The notes beneath the pieces were generated by a model. The model was not told where the DNA came from. It saw nothing but the letters and a program-made list of their open reading frames with translations, and did not search any database. A stretch of 11,171 bases of DNA from Larix sibirica. Its lineage: Eukaryota; Streptophyta; Pinopsida; Pinales; Pinaceae. The DNA is taken from assembly GCA_004151065.3 (NCBI GenBank), contig NWUY0300023726.1, positions 41,540-52,710 of the forward strand. The letters run 5' to 3'. Of the stretch, positions 1-8,500 are shown in pieces (position 1 is the first letter of the stretch; the number at the start of each line of letters is the position of its first letter). Position numbers and translations under genes: made by a program.

Positions 1-565
1 TACTGCAGCGAACCCATTAAGAAATGCAACATTAACCTAGAAATGCAACAAAAAAATTACACACAATTCCCAGCAGGTTGAGAATGTTGAAAAACACAGT
101 CGCAGAGATAGCTGGTAGGAGATTCCTACCAGTGAGCCACCAAACGAAGCCACCACCATGCCACCACACCGACTGGACCACGAAGCCATTGAACGAACTC
201 AAGCAGGAAGCCACCATCTCCACCACCGAACCAACGGAAATCTCCAACAGGGTAAGTTGCAGAAAAACTCACCAACCTCTGGTGCGCTGCGGGCATGGGG
301 CAAGGATCCATGTCGTGAGAACCAGTAAACCAAAGCATGCGCACTAGTGAACGCCTTCCGACCGCAACCGAGGAACCTTCCAACCGCAACCAACACAGAA
401 CCAGAGCATGATACATCCACAACGGAGGGTGAAGTGAACAGGTAATGGGGCAGCAAAGCGACCACACACCGGGACCAAGCAAAATAACACGGGAGAAGCA
501 GGCGACCGCGGGAAGATGGCGATGGGATCATGGAAAATCGTGCTGAAAAGGTCACATTAAATCGT
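1..565. other. GC-richer non-coding flank, unclassified
   Basis: This stretch is richer in G and C than the rest of the window. Overlapping open frames exist on both strands (for example minus 199-606 and 126-482), but none shows a recognisable domain. Their composition (Trp, Cys, Arg, Pro and Ser rich, with no consistent frame) looks like chance frames in GC-rich DNA. It could be the edge of an LTR or another repeat that runs past the window start. A short duplication of agaaatgcaaca occurs near 20-51. I assign no function. Confidence 0.4.
112..132. repeat. Perfect 9-bp inverted repeat (hairpin)
   Basis: The arms ctggtagga (112-120) and tcctaccag (124-132) are exact reverse complements around a 3-base loop. 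Such a short hairpin could arise by chance, be part of a retroelement untranslated region, or mark a small excision footprint. No T-run follows it, so it does not look like a terminator. Confidence 0.5.
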
Positions 566-684
566 CCACCCACCATGACAGGTGGCGCTGCCATCTCATC
601 CCACAAATTCCAGCTGCCGAGGTGGCCACATGGCGTGGGTAGTGGATCTAGGTGGGGTGTCCAACTAATGGCATCCCTCCCCTA
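566..684. repeat. 119-bp direct repeat, copy A
   Basis: This block aligns without gaps to 1193-1311, with about 12 differences in 119 positions counted by eye. The flanking sequences of the two copies are unrelated. It contains the palindrome-derived gccacatggc at 625-634, where copy B has the intact gccacgtggc. The difference is a CpG-to-CpA change, as expected from decay of a methylated cytosine. It is probably a fragment of a dispersed repeat, perhaps the promoter-bearing part of a retroelement. A local segmental duplication is the alternative. Confidence 0.85.
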
Positions 685-1192
685 GATAATTTCAATTTTG
701 AATTTATGGGAATCGCATTAAGTTTCCACTCAGCCTTTCCTCTCTTCGATAATCATTTACATGGTGTAGAGAGGAATAATGGGGACATTCTCACTCCCTC
801 TCTTGGAAAATATTGAAATGTGATGTCAGTTTCCAATTAAGTTTTTAGCAAAATGCAAGAAAGGAGGATGTAGAATAATACACATGGTTGCTTTTCGATG
901 GGCTATATACACAATTGTCCCTACATTGGAATGATTTTTAGTGAAAGCGTGCATTATTTGAGATAATATTCCAACTACTTTCGATAAAGGGAGAAATAAT
1001 TTTCTTCCTCAAGACTCTCATCAAATCGACTAATTGTTAAAGGACAATGTATTGCAAAGTGGGAGCAGTCATGGAATTGAACAATGTTGACAGGGAATGT
1101 AATATCCCGATTTTGACCCTATTGCATTAAAATTGTAAATGATGTAAATATTGTTATTAATCATGGTGAGGAGCTCAAGGCCAAGGCNGCGC
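685..1192. other. Spacer between the two 119-bp repeats, no gene seen
   Basis: The sequence becomes AT-rich just after copy A and carries no open frame with recognisable content. Near 1098 there is a tgtaatatcccg string. It resembles the TG start and C-rich second part of some plant LTRs, but no matching partner end was found in the window. A single undetermined base lies at 1188. Confidence 0.4.
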
Positions 1193-1311
1193 CCACCCAC
1201 CACGACAGGTGGCGCTACCATCTTAGCCTGCAAATGCCAGCTGCTGAGGTGGCCACGTGGCGTGGGGAGTGGATCCAGGTGGGGTGTCCAACTAATGACA
1301 TCCCTCCCCTA
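1193..1311. repeat. 119-bp direct repeat, copy B, with CACGTG palindrome
   Basis: This is the second copy, 627 bp after copy A. It holds the 10-bp perfect palindrome gccacgtggc at 1252-1261, whose core CACGTG is the plant G-box bound by bZIP and bHLH factors. Whether it acts as a binding site here is inference; a dispersed repeat can carry such a motif as part of its own promoter. The copy ends exactly where the tandem repeats at 1315 begin. Confidence 0.85.
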
Positions 1312-1314
1312 TAT

Positions 1315-1462
1315 GTCATTGCCATTGTCATTAATCACTAAAGTTAAAAAAAAATTATCACTATTAGTAATCATGATGTCATTGCCATTATCACTCATCA
1401 CTAAAACTAAAAACATAACTAGGTCATTGCTATTGTCACTAATGACTCAAACTAAAAACAAG
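1315..1462. repeat. Degenerate tandem repeat of gtcattgcc units
   Basis: Three imperfect units start at 1315, 1378 and 1423. Each begins gtcattgc(c/t)att and runs through a (t)cac(t/-)aa(t/c)ca/gact and an aaactaaaaa-like stretch. The first unit is longer (63 bp) because it has extra A-rich and ttatcact sequence; the second is 45 bp. It looks like an old minisatellite abutting copy B of the 119-bp repeat. Confidence 0.7.
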
Positions 1463-1675
1463 AAGCTCATTTGTGAAAGAAACTAAGATCCAAATAAATA
1501 ATTTAGTTAAAAATATGTAAATATAAATCCATTTTATTTAGTTAAATAGAAGCTCATTTGTGAAACAAACTAAAAGTTTGACAAAAACAATAATTAAAAC
1601 TAATAAAAAATTAAGATCCAATTAGCTTAAATAACTAATTTAGTTAAAAGTATGTAGATATAAACCCCTTTTATT
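1461..1675. repeat. Two-copy tandem repeat with an internal insertion
   Basis: Copy one (1461-1538) and copy two (1548-1675) both start agaagctcatttgtgaaa. Both end in a tttagttaaaa-tatgta-atataaa-cc stretch followed by tttatt. The second copy has about 40 extra bases of AT-rich sequence after the first 25, plus further small indels. It is AT-rich and non-coding. Confidence 0.7.
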
Positions 1676-2138
1676 ATCTTGCAAGCACAATATATTGATG
1701 TGACATATAGATTACAAACCCTTGGCGTCATTCTGAAGTAGTATTATATTCCCACTACCTCTACACTTAACGTTATAGTTATGAGAGAGTGATGCACGTC
1801 GTCTTCAGAAATACAAGAATCTGATTTCAGATTGTGATGTGTAACTCCAAACAATATTCATGAAAACGATATATATGTTGTGGATGCTTGTCCTTAATAC
1901 CGTCCTCTCCCATCACGATTGGGAAGAATTAGTTCCCTTGAAGGAGTAAAGAATCATTTTTTATTGGGAGAATTCACTTAAAGAGTAAAGAATCTTTTAC
2001 AGGAGATATGAAAGAAATAAAGAAAGCACTAAGCACACTAGAGGGTCAAACGTGTTAAAAATAGAGAAGAAATAGGAAGGCAATTTGGAAAGGACGGTGG
2101 TGTTGTGGTACGGAAGTTTTGATTTTTGTGATGGTTTA
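1676..2138. other. AT-rich spacer, nothing recognised
   Basis: No open frame, RNA gene or mobile-element end could be supported here. The only visible structure is a short repeated word agtaaagaatc near 1945 and 1985. It lies between two tandem-repeat blocks and reads as intergenic DNA. Confidence 0.4.
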
Positions 2139-2230
2139 GTTGTCTTCCTTTGTTAAGTAAATTTGATTTGGTCATGGTTTTTTGGTTGTCTCCCTTTGTT
2201 AAGTAAACTTGATTTGGTCATGGTTTTTTG
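2139..2230. repeat. 46-bp unit tandem duplication
   Basis: Units 2139-2184 and 2185-2230 are each 46 bp and differ at only two positions, both T/C. Each starts gttgtct and ends tcatggttttttg. The high identity means this is a fairly recent duplication compared with the other repeats in the window. Confidence 0.95.
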
Positions 2231-2433
2231 GACGCATGGTATTTGGTGGCTCATGATATTTAATAACCCATGGTAATGACCCATTGTATTGCTTGTGAAG
2301 AAGCCTATACTACTTCACACAACATTACACATTGTTTCCACAGAATATTTAACCACTATACAAGAGCTTAATAATTTTAATATATTTAATTTGATCAAGT
2401 TTAAATAATTTTAGTATATTTAATATTTTCAAT

Positions 2434-2613
2434 TAACGTGAAGAAAGGAACAATATGATTTGAAACAGAAACAAAATGGTATCCACTAAACCTTGATGTG
2501 TATAATTTGAAAAGGTGAGGTTGAAATTTGTGATGTAACGTGAAGAAAGGACCAACATCATTTTACAAAACGATATGTATAATAAATATAATTTGAAAAA
2601 GGGGAGCTTGAAA
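2434..2613. repeat. About 102-bp tandem duplication, diverged
   Basis: Both units start with taacgtgaagaaagga (2434 and 2536). Both later share tataatttgaaaa followed by a short G-rich step and a ttgaaa. The middle part differs by substitutions and indels. An open frame on the minus strand lies over it but is a product of the AT-rich composition. Confidence 0.75.
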
Positions 2614-3289
2614 ATCATATGATCCATATTTTTATTTATAGTAACTTTTGAATTAGAAATTGAGATTTTTATTAATAGATTTTAATATATGTACATAGGG
2701 TCTACTACCCACCACACAAAGTACATCTTCACAAACACCAACATACATCTTTTAAAAAAAATTCATTTATAGGTACACTCTCATATAAAGGTAAAAGTTT
2801 TGTTTATTTGAAAAACTTTTTCAAGAACAAAAAAGCTGTATTTTTGTTATTAATTTATATGAAAATTAACATGGAGATTTTTATTTTAAACGTGAGTGTA
2901 ATAATTAGTTAAAAACAAAGCATATATGTTATAGTTTTATTGCATTTTGAAGTATGTTTTTTGATTTTCCAATAAAAGCAATGAAAGCTAATTAGAAATT
3001 ATTAATTCATGAGCACGAAAGGTGTCTAGCTTAGGACGCGAATAGACAATTGAGCATTTTAATTGTTATTTTATAAATAAAATTAATTTCATAAATATGA
3101 AAGATTTTTAATAAAAAAATTTAAATATATTATATATTTTTATTTTATTAAATATATTTTAGAAAGAAACATAAATTCAAAATATTTAAGATTAAAGTTT
3201 TATAATCAAAATTACTATAACAGGGACACAATTCTTATGTGATTTGAAAAAGAATTATTAGTTTGGGCATTTATTAACTTACTCATTTC
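2614..3289. other. Very AT-rich spacer, nothing recognised
   Basis: There are long runs of A and T, dense stop codons in all frames, and no clear terminal inverted repeats. It forms the sequence just beyond the 3' end of the LINE and is probably the pre-insertion locus or older debris. Confidence 0.4.
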
Positions 3290-3556
3290 AAATTATTATT
3301 TTTTTAATAACATTATGTACATTATATTACTTTGACGTGAGTCTTCTTCAAGTTGCATCATAAAAATCACCTGGCTAACATGCCCCATATAGAAACCAGG
3401 CCAGCCCTCAATTCGAGTTCAAAGTTTAACTGCTTACCAGTACAACCAAAATAAATTATATCGGCAACGAACCAAACAAGACAAGAAGGAACAACTAACC
3501 AAACCAACTATCAATTGATAATAAGACCATAACAACTAGACCATGCCCTAGACCCA
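3290..3556 (-). other. LINE 3' UTR and A-rich tail
   Basis: Read on the minus strand, the sequence after the last coding-like stop (3557-3559) is rich in G and T, with repeated ttggtt and tggtttgg-like words. This is typical of plant L1 3' untranslated regions. It ends with taatataatgtacataat and then attaaaaaaataataat around 3290-3310, which I take as the remains of an A-rich tail. The tail is short and mutated, so the exact end is uncertain by some tens of bases. Confidence 0.65.
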
Positions 3557-4638
3557 CTATACGTCATCAAAGACAGTAACAATTGACACCTTGGTTTCCA
3601 ACTGTTGATTTCCTAGCAGGGGCCTCGGCTCCCTTACCTTGAATACATTCCCTGTGGTAAGTTGAGCCAGGACATTAATCCTTGAGATGAACACCCTTAT
3701 GGCACTAGCAATCCGGTTCAAGCTCCCTTTGATTTTCAGGATTTGATCACAATTCCACTGACCGACACTTCAGCTCGCTTACTTGTTTCCAGGAAGCCAC
3801 AATGAAGCTCCATCAACGCATGGCCTACTAGAGCTTTCATCTTCCAATACAATAGAACTATTTTGGCATATCTCGTTTCACAAGTGTGGGTTGAACCCGT
3901 ATCATCCACCCAAGACGACCATTATTATTGCTCCTGCAAAGCTTCATGTGATTCCTTCCCCGCTTCAATGTCCCCCTCCGCCTAGTCCAAGAACCTCTTT
4001 GTCTCATTCATGACAGCCCAATAGTACATTTGCTTCATCTTAGCCCCCTCCATTTGCATGCGAGTAATATGACCACCTCTTGCATTTCAACCCAATCCCT
4101 TCCCCGACGTTCGCTTGGCCATATCGATAGGACTACTCTTTGCAATACCTCCATCATCCCAGACCCTCCACATGGTCAACAACTACTCAACCTCACACAC
4201 CATCTACAAGTAAGTCCAGGAACAACCCAACCCTCAACCAATTTCAATGTTACACAATCCTCTCATGACCATAGATAATCTCCATCGCAAAATAATGATC
4301 CCACAAGGAGCAGATTTGGTTATCATTTTCTAGTGTCCTCTTCTATGCCTCACCTGAACCACCCTCCGTCATCGCTTCTATCATATGCCTCTAGCTAATC
4401 CCAAAATAATTAAGATGAAGATCCTTGAACTTCTCCCTAACATCATCGGCCTTCCAAGTACACTAGTGACCAATCTGGCCCATATCCGAGCTTCATTTGC
4501 CACCCTCTAAATTTACCTCTATACATGTCAATCAAACCAAGAGAATTATGTTTCCAACACGTGGTCAGACAGTGGAGGAGGATTCGTGTAGTCACTCATT
4601 CCATCTATGACCACTAATCTATGCACCCACATCTGTGA
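3557..4638 (-). pseudogene. Coding-like extension downstream of RNase H in the LINE
   Basis: Beyond the RNase H frame the minus strand keeps reading like protein for about 1.08 kb, in segments that switch frame. They are 4638-4510 (continuing the RNase H frame after one stop), 4462-4250 (containing KADDVREKFKDLHLNYFGI and ICSLWDHYFAMEIIYGHERI), 4086-3736 (containing MKQMYYWAVMNETKRFLD and IEAGKESHEALQEQ), and 3769-3557 (containing LNRIASAIRVFISRINVLAQ, then LTTGNVFKVREP). Internal stops include a TAG at 3982 and a TAA pair at 3922-3927. The segments are rich in charged and helix-forming residues, unlike a UTR. I do not recognise a named domain. It may be a C-terminal extension of ORF2, a separate third ORF, or captured host sequence. 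The coding nature is an inference from composition and segment length. Confidence 0.55.
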
Positions 4639-5248
4639 TTAGTTATCTTGTTGAGCGAGCAATGTATATGCTTGACCAATTTCTGTTGCTTCGACTAAAT
4701 CCCAAGGATAGTCAAGCTCATCCCCATGTTTGGCGATGTCGATATTTGCCAAGTGGTCCTCCACCTTATTGGTTGAGCATAGAACATGAATTAAACATGT
4801 ACTGGGATGAGAGTCGTGTAGCCCTTGAGATTTTGTAATATCCCCGTAGTCTTTTCTATTTTTTATTGATGGAGATATTGCTGACAGTTGCACCCTGCAT
4901 CAATTTCTTGAGCATTTGGATGACCAGTTTCGAATCTCCCTCGATAACTGGTTTTGTGAACCCTTACCGAGAGGCAATGAGCAATCCATGAATGAGGCCA
5001 TGGAGTTCCGAAGCATCATTTGTTTCTCTCCCCAAGGGGATGGCATAAACCCAAACAATCTGACCATGGTCATCACCAAAGACTCCCCCCGCGCTCATGG
5101 ATCCAAGGTTGCCCTTCGAAGCCCCATCAAAATTGAGCTTAAGGAATTCCTCCAGGGGAGGGGACCAACTACTTGGGGAGGATACTTGCATGGACGTAAG
5201 AATGTGAGAAAAGGATACGCTTGAGATGGAAGGAAACCACTCCGCCAA
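4639..5248 (-). pseudogene. LINE RNase H domain (plant RVT_3 type), broken
   Basis: RNase H removes the RNA strand of the RNA-DNA hybrid during retrotransposition. The minus-strand frame begins upstream of WSPPLEEFLKLNFDGASKGN, followed by an AGGVFGDDHGQIVWVYAIPL stretch and ETNDASELHGL, all typical of the plant-type domain. The four acidic active-site residues can be read: Asp of NFDG (5126-5128), Glu of SELHG (5006-5008), Asp of EGDSKLV (4934-4936) and Asp of VEDHLAN (4756-4758). A TAA at 4964-4966 interrupts the frame after IASR. A further stop and a frameshift between about 4870 and 4830 separate the third and fourth acidic residues. After the domain, the conserved-looking tail HGDELDYPWDLVEATEIGQ leads to a stop at 4639. 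Identification is strong; the copy cannot make a working enzyme. Confidence 0.92.
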
Positions 5249-5479
5249 AATAGGTAGCTCTTGAGTCAGGAAATTACAATCATCATCCTTCTAGGAGGAA
5301 ACATTGAGCGTTTCAAGAATATCCTTACCTATGTTATGCCAGGTTTGGAGCTCTGTCATTTTATTGTCTTTAAATATGTGTCAGTTTTTTTTCCATGTCT
5401 CCCATAGGATGAAGCTTGGTAGGAGCTACCAAATCCTATTTAGAATATTGTTCTAGAAAGTGATTAATCTCCACATCGC

Positions 5480-5800
5480 AATAGTTTCGCGGATGCTTTC
5501 CGGCTTCCTATTAGTGGCACGAAGAGAAGTTACACCTTAGTCCAAGATCCACGAGGAGAAGTGGCAGGTGTTAAGAAGGTGATTGATGGTCTCCTCCTTG
5601 TGTTCACACAACATACATCAGGAGGGTCCTTCAAAGTTGCACTTTCAGATTTGGTCCCAAGTAAGCAAGCAACTATTGGCCACCAGCCATAGGAATGTGG
5701 AAACATTGGGCCATAGTTTTTGCGTCCATATTTGCTTCCAAACTCTTTCTGGGTCTCAATTGCTAGTTTGAAGAAGAAGAGAGTAAGCTTTGGGCCTTCC
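5480..5800 (-). pseudogene. LINE zf-RVT zinc-binding domain, broken
   Basis: The minus strand encodes VSTFLWLVANSCLLTWDQI, a stop, KCNFEGPS, a stop, then CMLCEHKEETINHLLNTC. This is the zf-RVT pattern found after the RT in plant LINE proteins. The metal ligands are visible as C-x2-C-x8-H-x4-C between 5617 and 5564. Both internal stops are TGA, in places where related proteins commonly have Arg, so a CGA-to-TGA change at a CpG is the simplest cause. The frame is followed toward RNase H by a diverged spacer with further stops (about 5250-5480). An open frame at 5530-5802 on the same strand is only an off-frame shadow of this domain. Confidence 0.85.
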
Positions 5801-5989
5801 ATGCTCTAAAGATAACGTTGATCAATTAGTTCAAGACTTAGGTCCTATCCTCTCGACATGTTCTCTGAAAGGTTCCATTGGAGTACAAGACACCATGTTT
5901 GCATCAAAGAGGAGGACGTGTTAGCTTGCCAATACTGGTGGACCTTTGTAACATTTCGAGCCAACATTTTGTTACATATAACTTTCCAT

Positions 5990-6560
5990 CTATCATCTCA
6001 GATTAGATGTGGGGATTGCTTCTAGGCGTCTTCCTAGAACAAAGTATATTGTTCATCCCAAATTTCCCAAAAGCTATGCTTCTAGATAATATCTCAATTT
6101 TGCCATGCAATGTTCCAAAATCATTGATTCAAGCCTCTAACCCTCCAGATGAATAAGATCCTGGGGGTCTGATCGTCTAGCATACTTATGAAGCAAAAGC
6201 TTATCACATGGGAATTTTGGAGTATTGATCCACCACCACCATAGCTTGGCACCCAATACTTCATTTTCCAGTTTTGAATCTTTTAGGCCCATCCCACCAT
6301 CCAGCTTGGGTCGAGAGAGTTTAGACCAACAAACCAGTGTCCATTTCTGATGGTTCCCCCCCCAGAGAAATCACCACTGTATATTCTTGAGGGTAATCAT
6401 AATATTCTTGGGAGCTACCAATATGGAAAAGAGATAGATCAACATTTCCTAGAGGACCGATTTAATAAGATTCAATCTTTCGACCAGGTTTCAGAGATAG
6501 GAATGCCCATTTGTCTAGTTTTTTCTCTAGATTGGAAAGGAGATTTTTTTAAGCCTTGTG
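5990..6560 (-). pseudogene. LINE RT C-terminal (thumb and connection) region, broken
   Basis: Reading on the minus strand downstream of the lost catalytic motif, the peptide KNLLSNLEKKLDKWAFLSL appears. It is followed in another frame by FLWGGNHQKWTLVCWSKLSR, then PKLDGGMGLKDSKLENEVLG and AKLWWWWI. The pattern WxLVxW-PK-GGxGL-LGAKxWW is characteristic of the region between RT and zf-RVT in plant LINE ORF2 proteins. Stops and at least two frame changes are present. The plus-strand open frame at 6350-6568 overlies this and has no support of its own. Confidence 0.8.
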
Positions 6561-7930
6561 ACCTCTGACTCTTTCCACCATGGGAGCGCCCAAGTATGTG
6601 ACGAGGAGGGAGCTACGTTGGAAACCTAGCTCCTGAGATATTCGAACTTGCTATCTCAAGGTTACCTTGAATAAGAATTGAGATTTTTCCTTGTTTGTCT
6701 CAGTGTCGGAGGCATTCGTAAAGATATGTAGGGTCTCATTAATAACACGAGGTTCATGAATGGAAGGGGTGCTCAGAAGCAGAGTATTATAAAAAAACTA
6801 AAGATGGGACATTAGTCTATCTTCCCTAGATAGCTTGAGGCCCTCTAGAGACCAATTCGAGGAAGTAGTAATGATCGAACAACCCGACCTTTCTGCGATA
6901 ATGATAAAGAGAAATGGAAAGAGGGGATCCCCTACCAAATGCCTCTTGAGGACACGAATTTCATCGTGGGAGAGCCATCCAACGAAATGGAGAAGAAGGC
7001 TGAGGAGGTAAGCGCCATGATCCAGCGAGTCCAATCTTGAGAGAAGTCGAAATCCCGAAGGACCTGTTCCATATATTGCCAGCTTATTCTATTGTAGGCT
7101 TAAGACAAGTCCAACTTGAGAAGTCTCTCACGCATATTTAGGGTCTGAAGAGAATGAACTAATTTGTGGGAAAAGATAATTCCATCAAGAATCTATTGGC
7201 CTTCCACAAAGCTTGGCTTTTGGGGGAAATCAGGAATGAGAGCAAAGGCCTCAAACATGTTCCATATATTTCCAGCTTATTCTATTGTGGGCTTAAGACA
7301 AATCCAACTTGAGAAGCATCCCAGGAATATTTAGGGTCTTAATAGAATGAACTACTTTGTGGGAAAATATAATTCCATCCAGAATCTATTGGCCTTCCAC
7401 AAATCTTAGTTGCTTGGGGGAAATCGGGAACAAGAGAAAAGGCCTCAAACATGTTCCATATATTTCCAGCTTATTCTATTGTAGGCTTAAGACAAATCCA
7501 ACTTGAGAAGCATCCTAGACATATTTAGGATCTTAAGAGAATGAACTACTTTGTGGGAAAAGATAATTCCATCAAGAATCTATTGGCCTTCCACAAAGCT
7601 TGGCTGCTCGGGGGAAATCAGGAACGAGAGCAAAGGCCTCAAACTATTAGCAATGACCTTAGTCATGATTTCGAATATTAAGTTGCATAGGGAGATCATA
7701 CGGAATTTTATAGGGTCCCTAGTAGCTTCCTCCTTGGGGATTAATGTGATAAAAGTTGAGCTCATGGCCAGGAGAATGTCCAAGCATTGCCAATACTCCT
7801 CAACTGTTACCCAGACAACTTCCTTGATAATTGGCCAGCAAGCATGATAGATGCCCATGATGAACCCATCGGGACCCGAAGAAGTATCATTTTCCATGTC
7901 CATCACAGCCTATTCCACCTCTTCTAAGGT
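6560..7930 (-). pseudogene. LINE reverse transcriptase domain, inactivated
   Basis: The RT copies element RNA into DNA at the nicked target. On the minus strand the domain starts with TSSGPDGFIMGIYHACW and runs through FITLIPKEE, FRMISLCNLIFEIMTKVIAN and ISPEQPSFVEGQ (to 7580), matching early LINE RT motifs. Motif A follows as KLDLS, a stop, then AYNRISW: the catalytic Asp is kept, but the Lys codon is a stop and the AYD Asp is Asn. This block is present three times (7065-7644). Motif B reads GDPLFPFLFIIIAE after a one-base frameshift near 6940. Motif C, normally FADD, reads FFYN (6786-6797) directly after an in-frame TAG at 6798-6800 at a Gln position. Both metal-binding aspartates are gone. 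Another frameshift and a Gln-to-TAG change lie near 7915-7935. The family call is firm and the domain is clearly dead. Confidence 0.96.
7065..7644. repeat. 193-bp tandem triplication inside the RT domain
   Basis: Three units lie head to tail: 7065-7257 (193 bp), 7258-7451 (194 bp) and 7452-7644 (193 bp). Each starts tgttccatatat and ends ggcctcaaac. Neighbouring units differ at roughly 8 to 13 percent of positions by eye, so the event is old. Each unit spans the ISPEQPSFVEG segment through RT motif A and SWxYMEH. The unit length is not a multiple of three, so the copies cannot be read in one frame. All three share the motif A stop and the Asp-to-Asn change, so those lesions came before the amplification. 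Confidence 0.97.
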
Positions 7931-8500
7931 TATCAGGCACATAAATGTTTTCTATATGGGCCTCCGAAATGAGCCTAGAAATACTATCAACAATTTGGCG
8001 GATAGCATGGTCACTACTGCTTGGAGGCTCTGAGAGAATCGTCCCATAGAATGATATAAGTTCTAGCTCCACATTCCCATGTTTAGTCACATAATTTCCA
8101 TGATTGTCCATGAGTGAGGTAATGCAGTTGTGCTGATGATGATTAATCATTGACCGATGGAAGAACTTTGAGTTCCTTTCGCCTTCCATCAACCAACACA
8201 CCCTTGATTTTTAATGCCATAAGATATCCTCCTACTTATTTCTCTGGTCAATTTTCTTTTGCAAGGCTTCTTGCTCTTGTTTTGTCTCCTTTGTGTTAGC
8301 ATCGGTGATGATGGTCTACTGCAACCACTCCATTTTCTTCTCTAGCTCTCTCCTAGCTTGGAATATATTACGAAAAACCTCCTTGTTCTAAACCTTCATG
8401 CGACACTTGAAGTATTTCAACCATTGTTGGAATTGGTGCATATTTCCTCCAAGACGGATTTCTGCTTCCTCCCACCACTCTACTATGTTTTCTTGAAATT
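7930..8500 (-). pseudogene. LINE linker between endonuclease and RT, broken
   Basis: The minus strand encodes the typical region between the two enzymatic domains. Visible are WLMEGERNSKFFHRSM, matching the conserved WLxEGExNxKFFH motif of plant LINE ORF2, then NHHQHNCITSLMDNHGNYV and a helical stretch ending HIENIYVP before a frame change to TLEEVE, stop, AVMDMEND. Upstream (8205-8500) the segments WLKYFK-like, WNKEVF-like and EWLQ-like can be read across several frames with stops. They indicate the usual basic helical linker. Confidence 0.85.

Noticed and set aside
126-606. Long minus-strand open frames (126-482 and 199-606)
   Set aside because: They overlap each other in different frames, lie in GC-rich DNA where stops are rare, and show no domain or consistent protein-like pattern.
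1098-1110. tgtaatatcccg as a possible LTR start
   Set aside because: It resembles some plant LTR ends, but no matching second LTR, primer-binding site or polypurine tract was found. A similar string inside the LINE RNase H (near 4838) shows it can occur by chance.
3783-4278. Plus-strand open frames 3783-4013 and 4030-4278
   Set aside because: They are antisense shadows of the coding-like LINE extension on the minus strand, with low-complexity Pro, Ser and His composition.
5530-5802. Minus-strand 90-codon frame over the zinc finger
   Set aside because: It is one frame off from the zf-RVT reading, which holds the C-x2-C and H-x4-C ligands.
7551-7847. Plus-strand 98-codon frame
   Set aside because: It is antisense to the RT domain and to unit 3 of the triplication and has no independent support.
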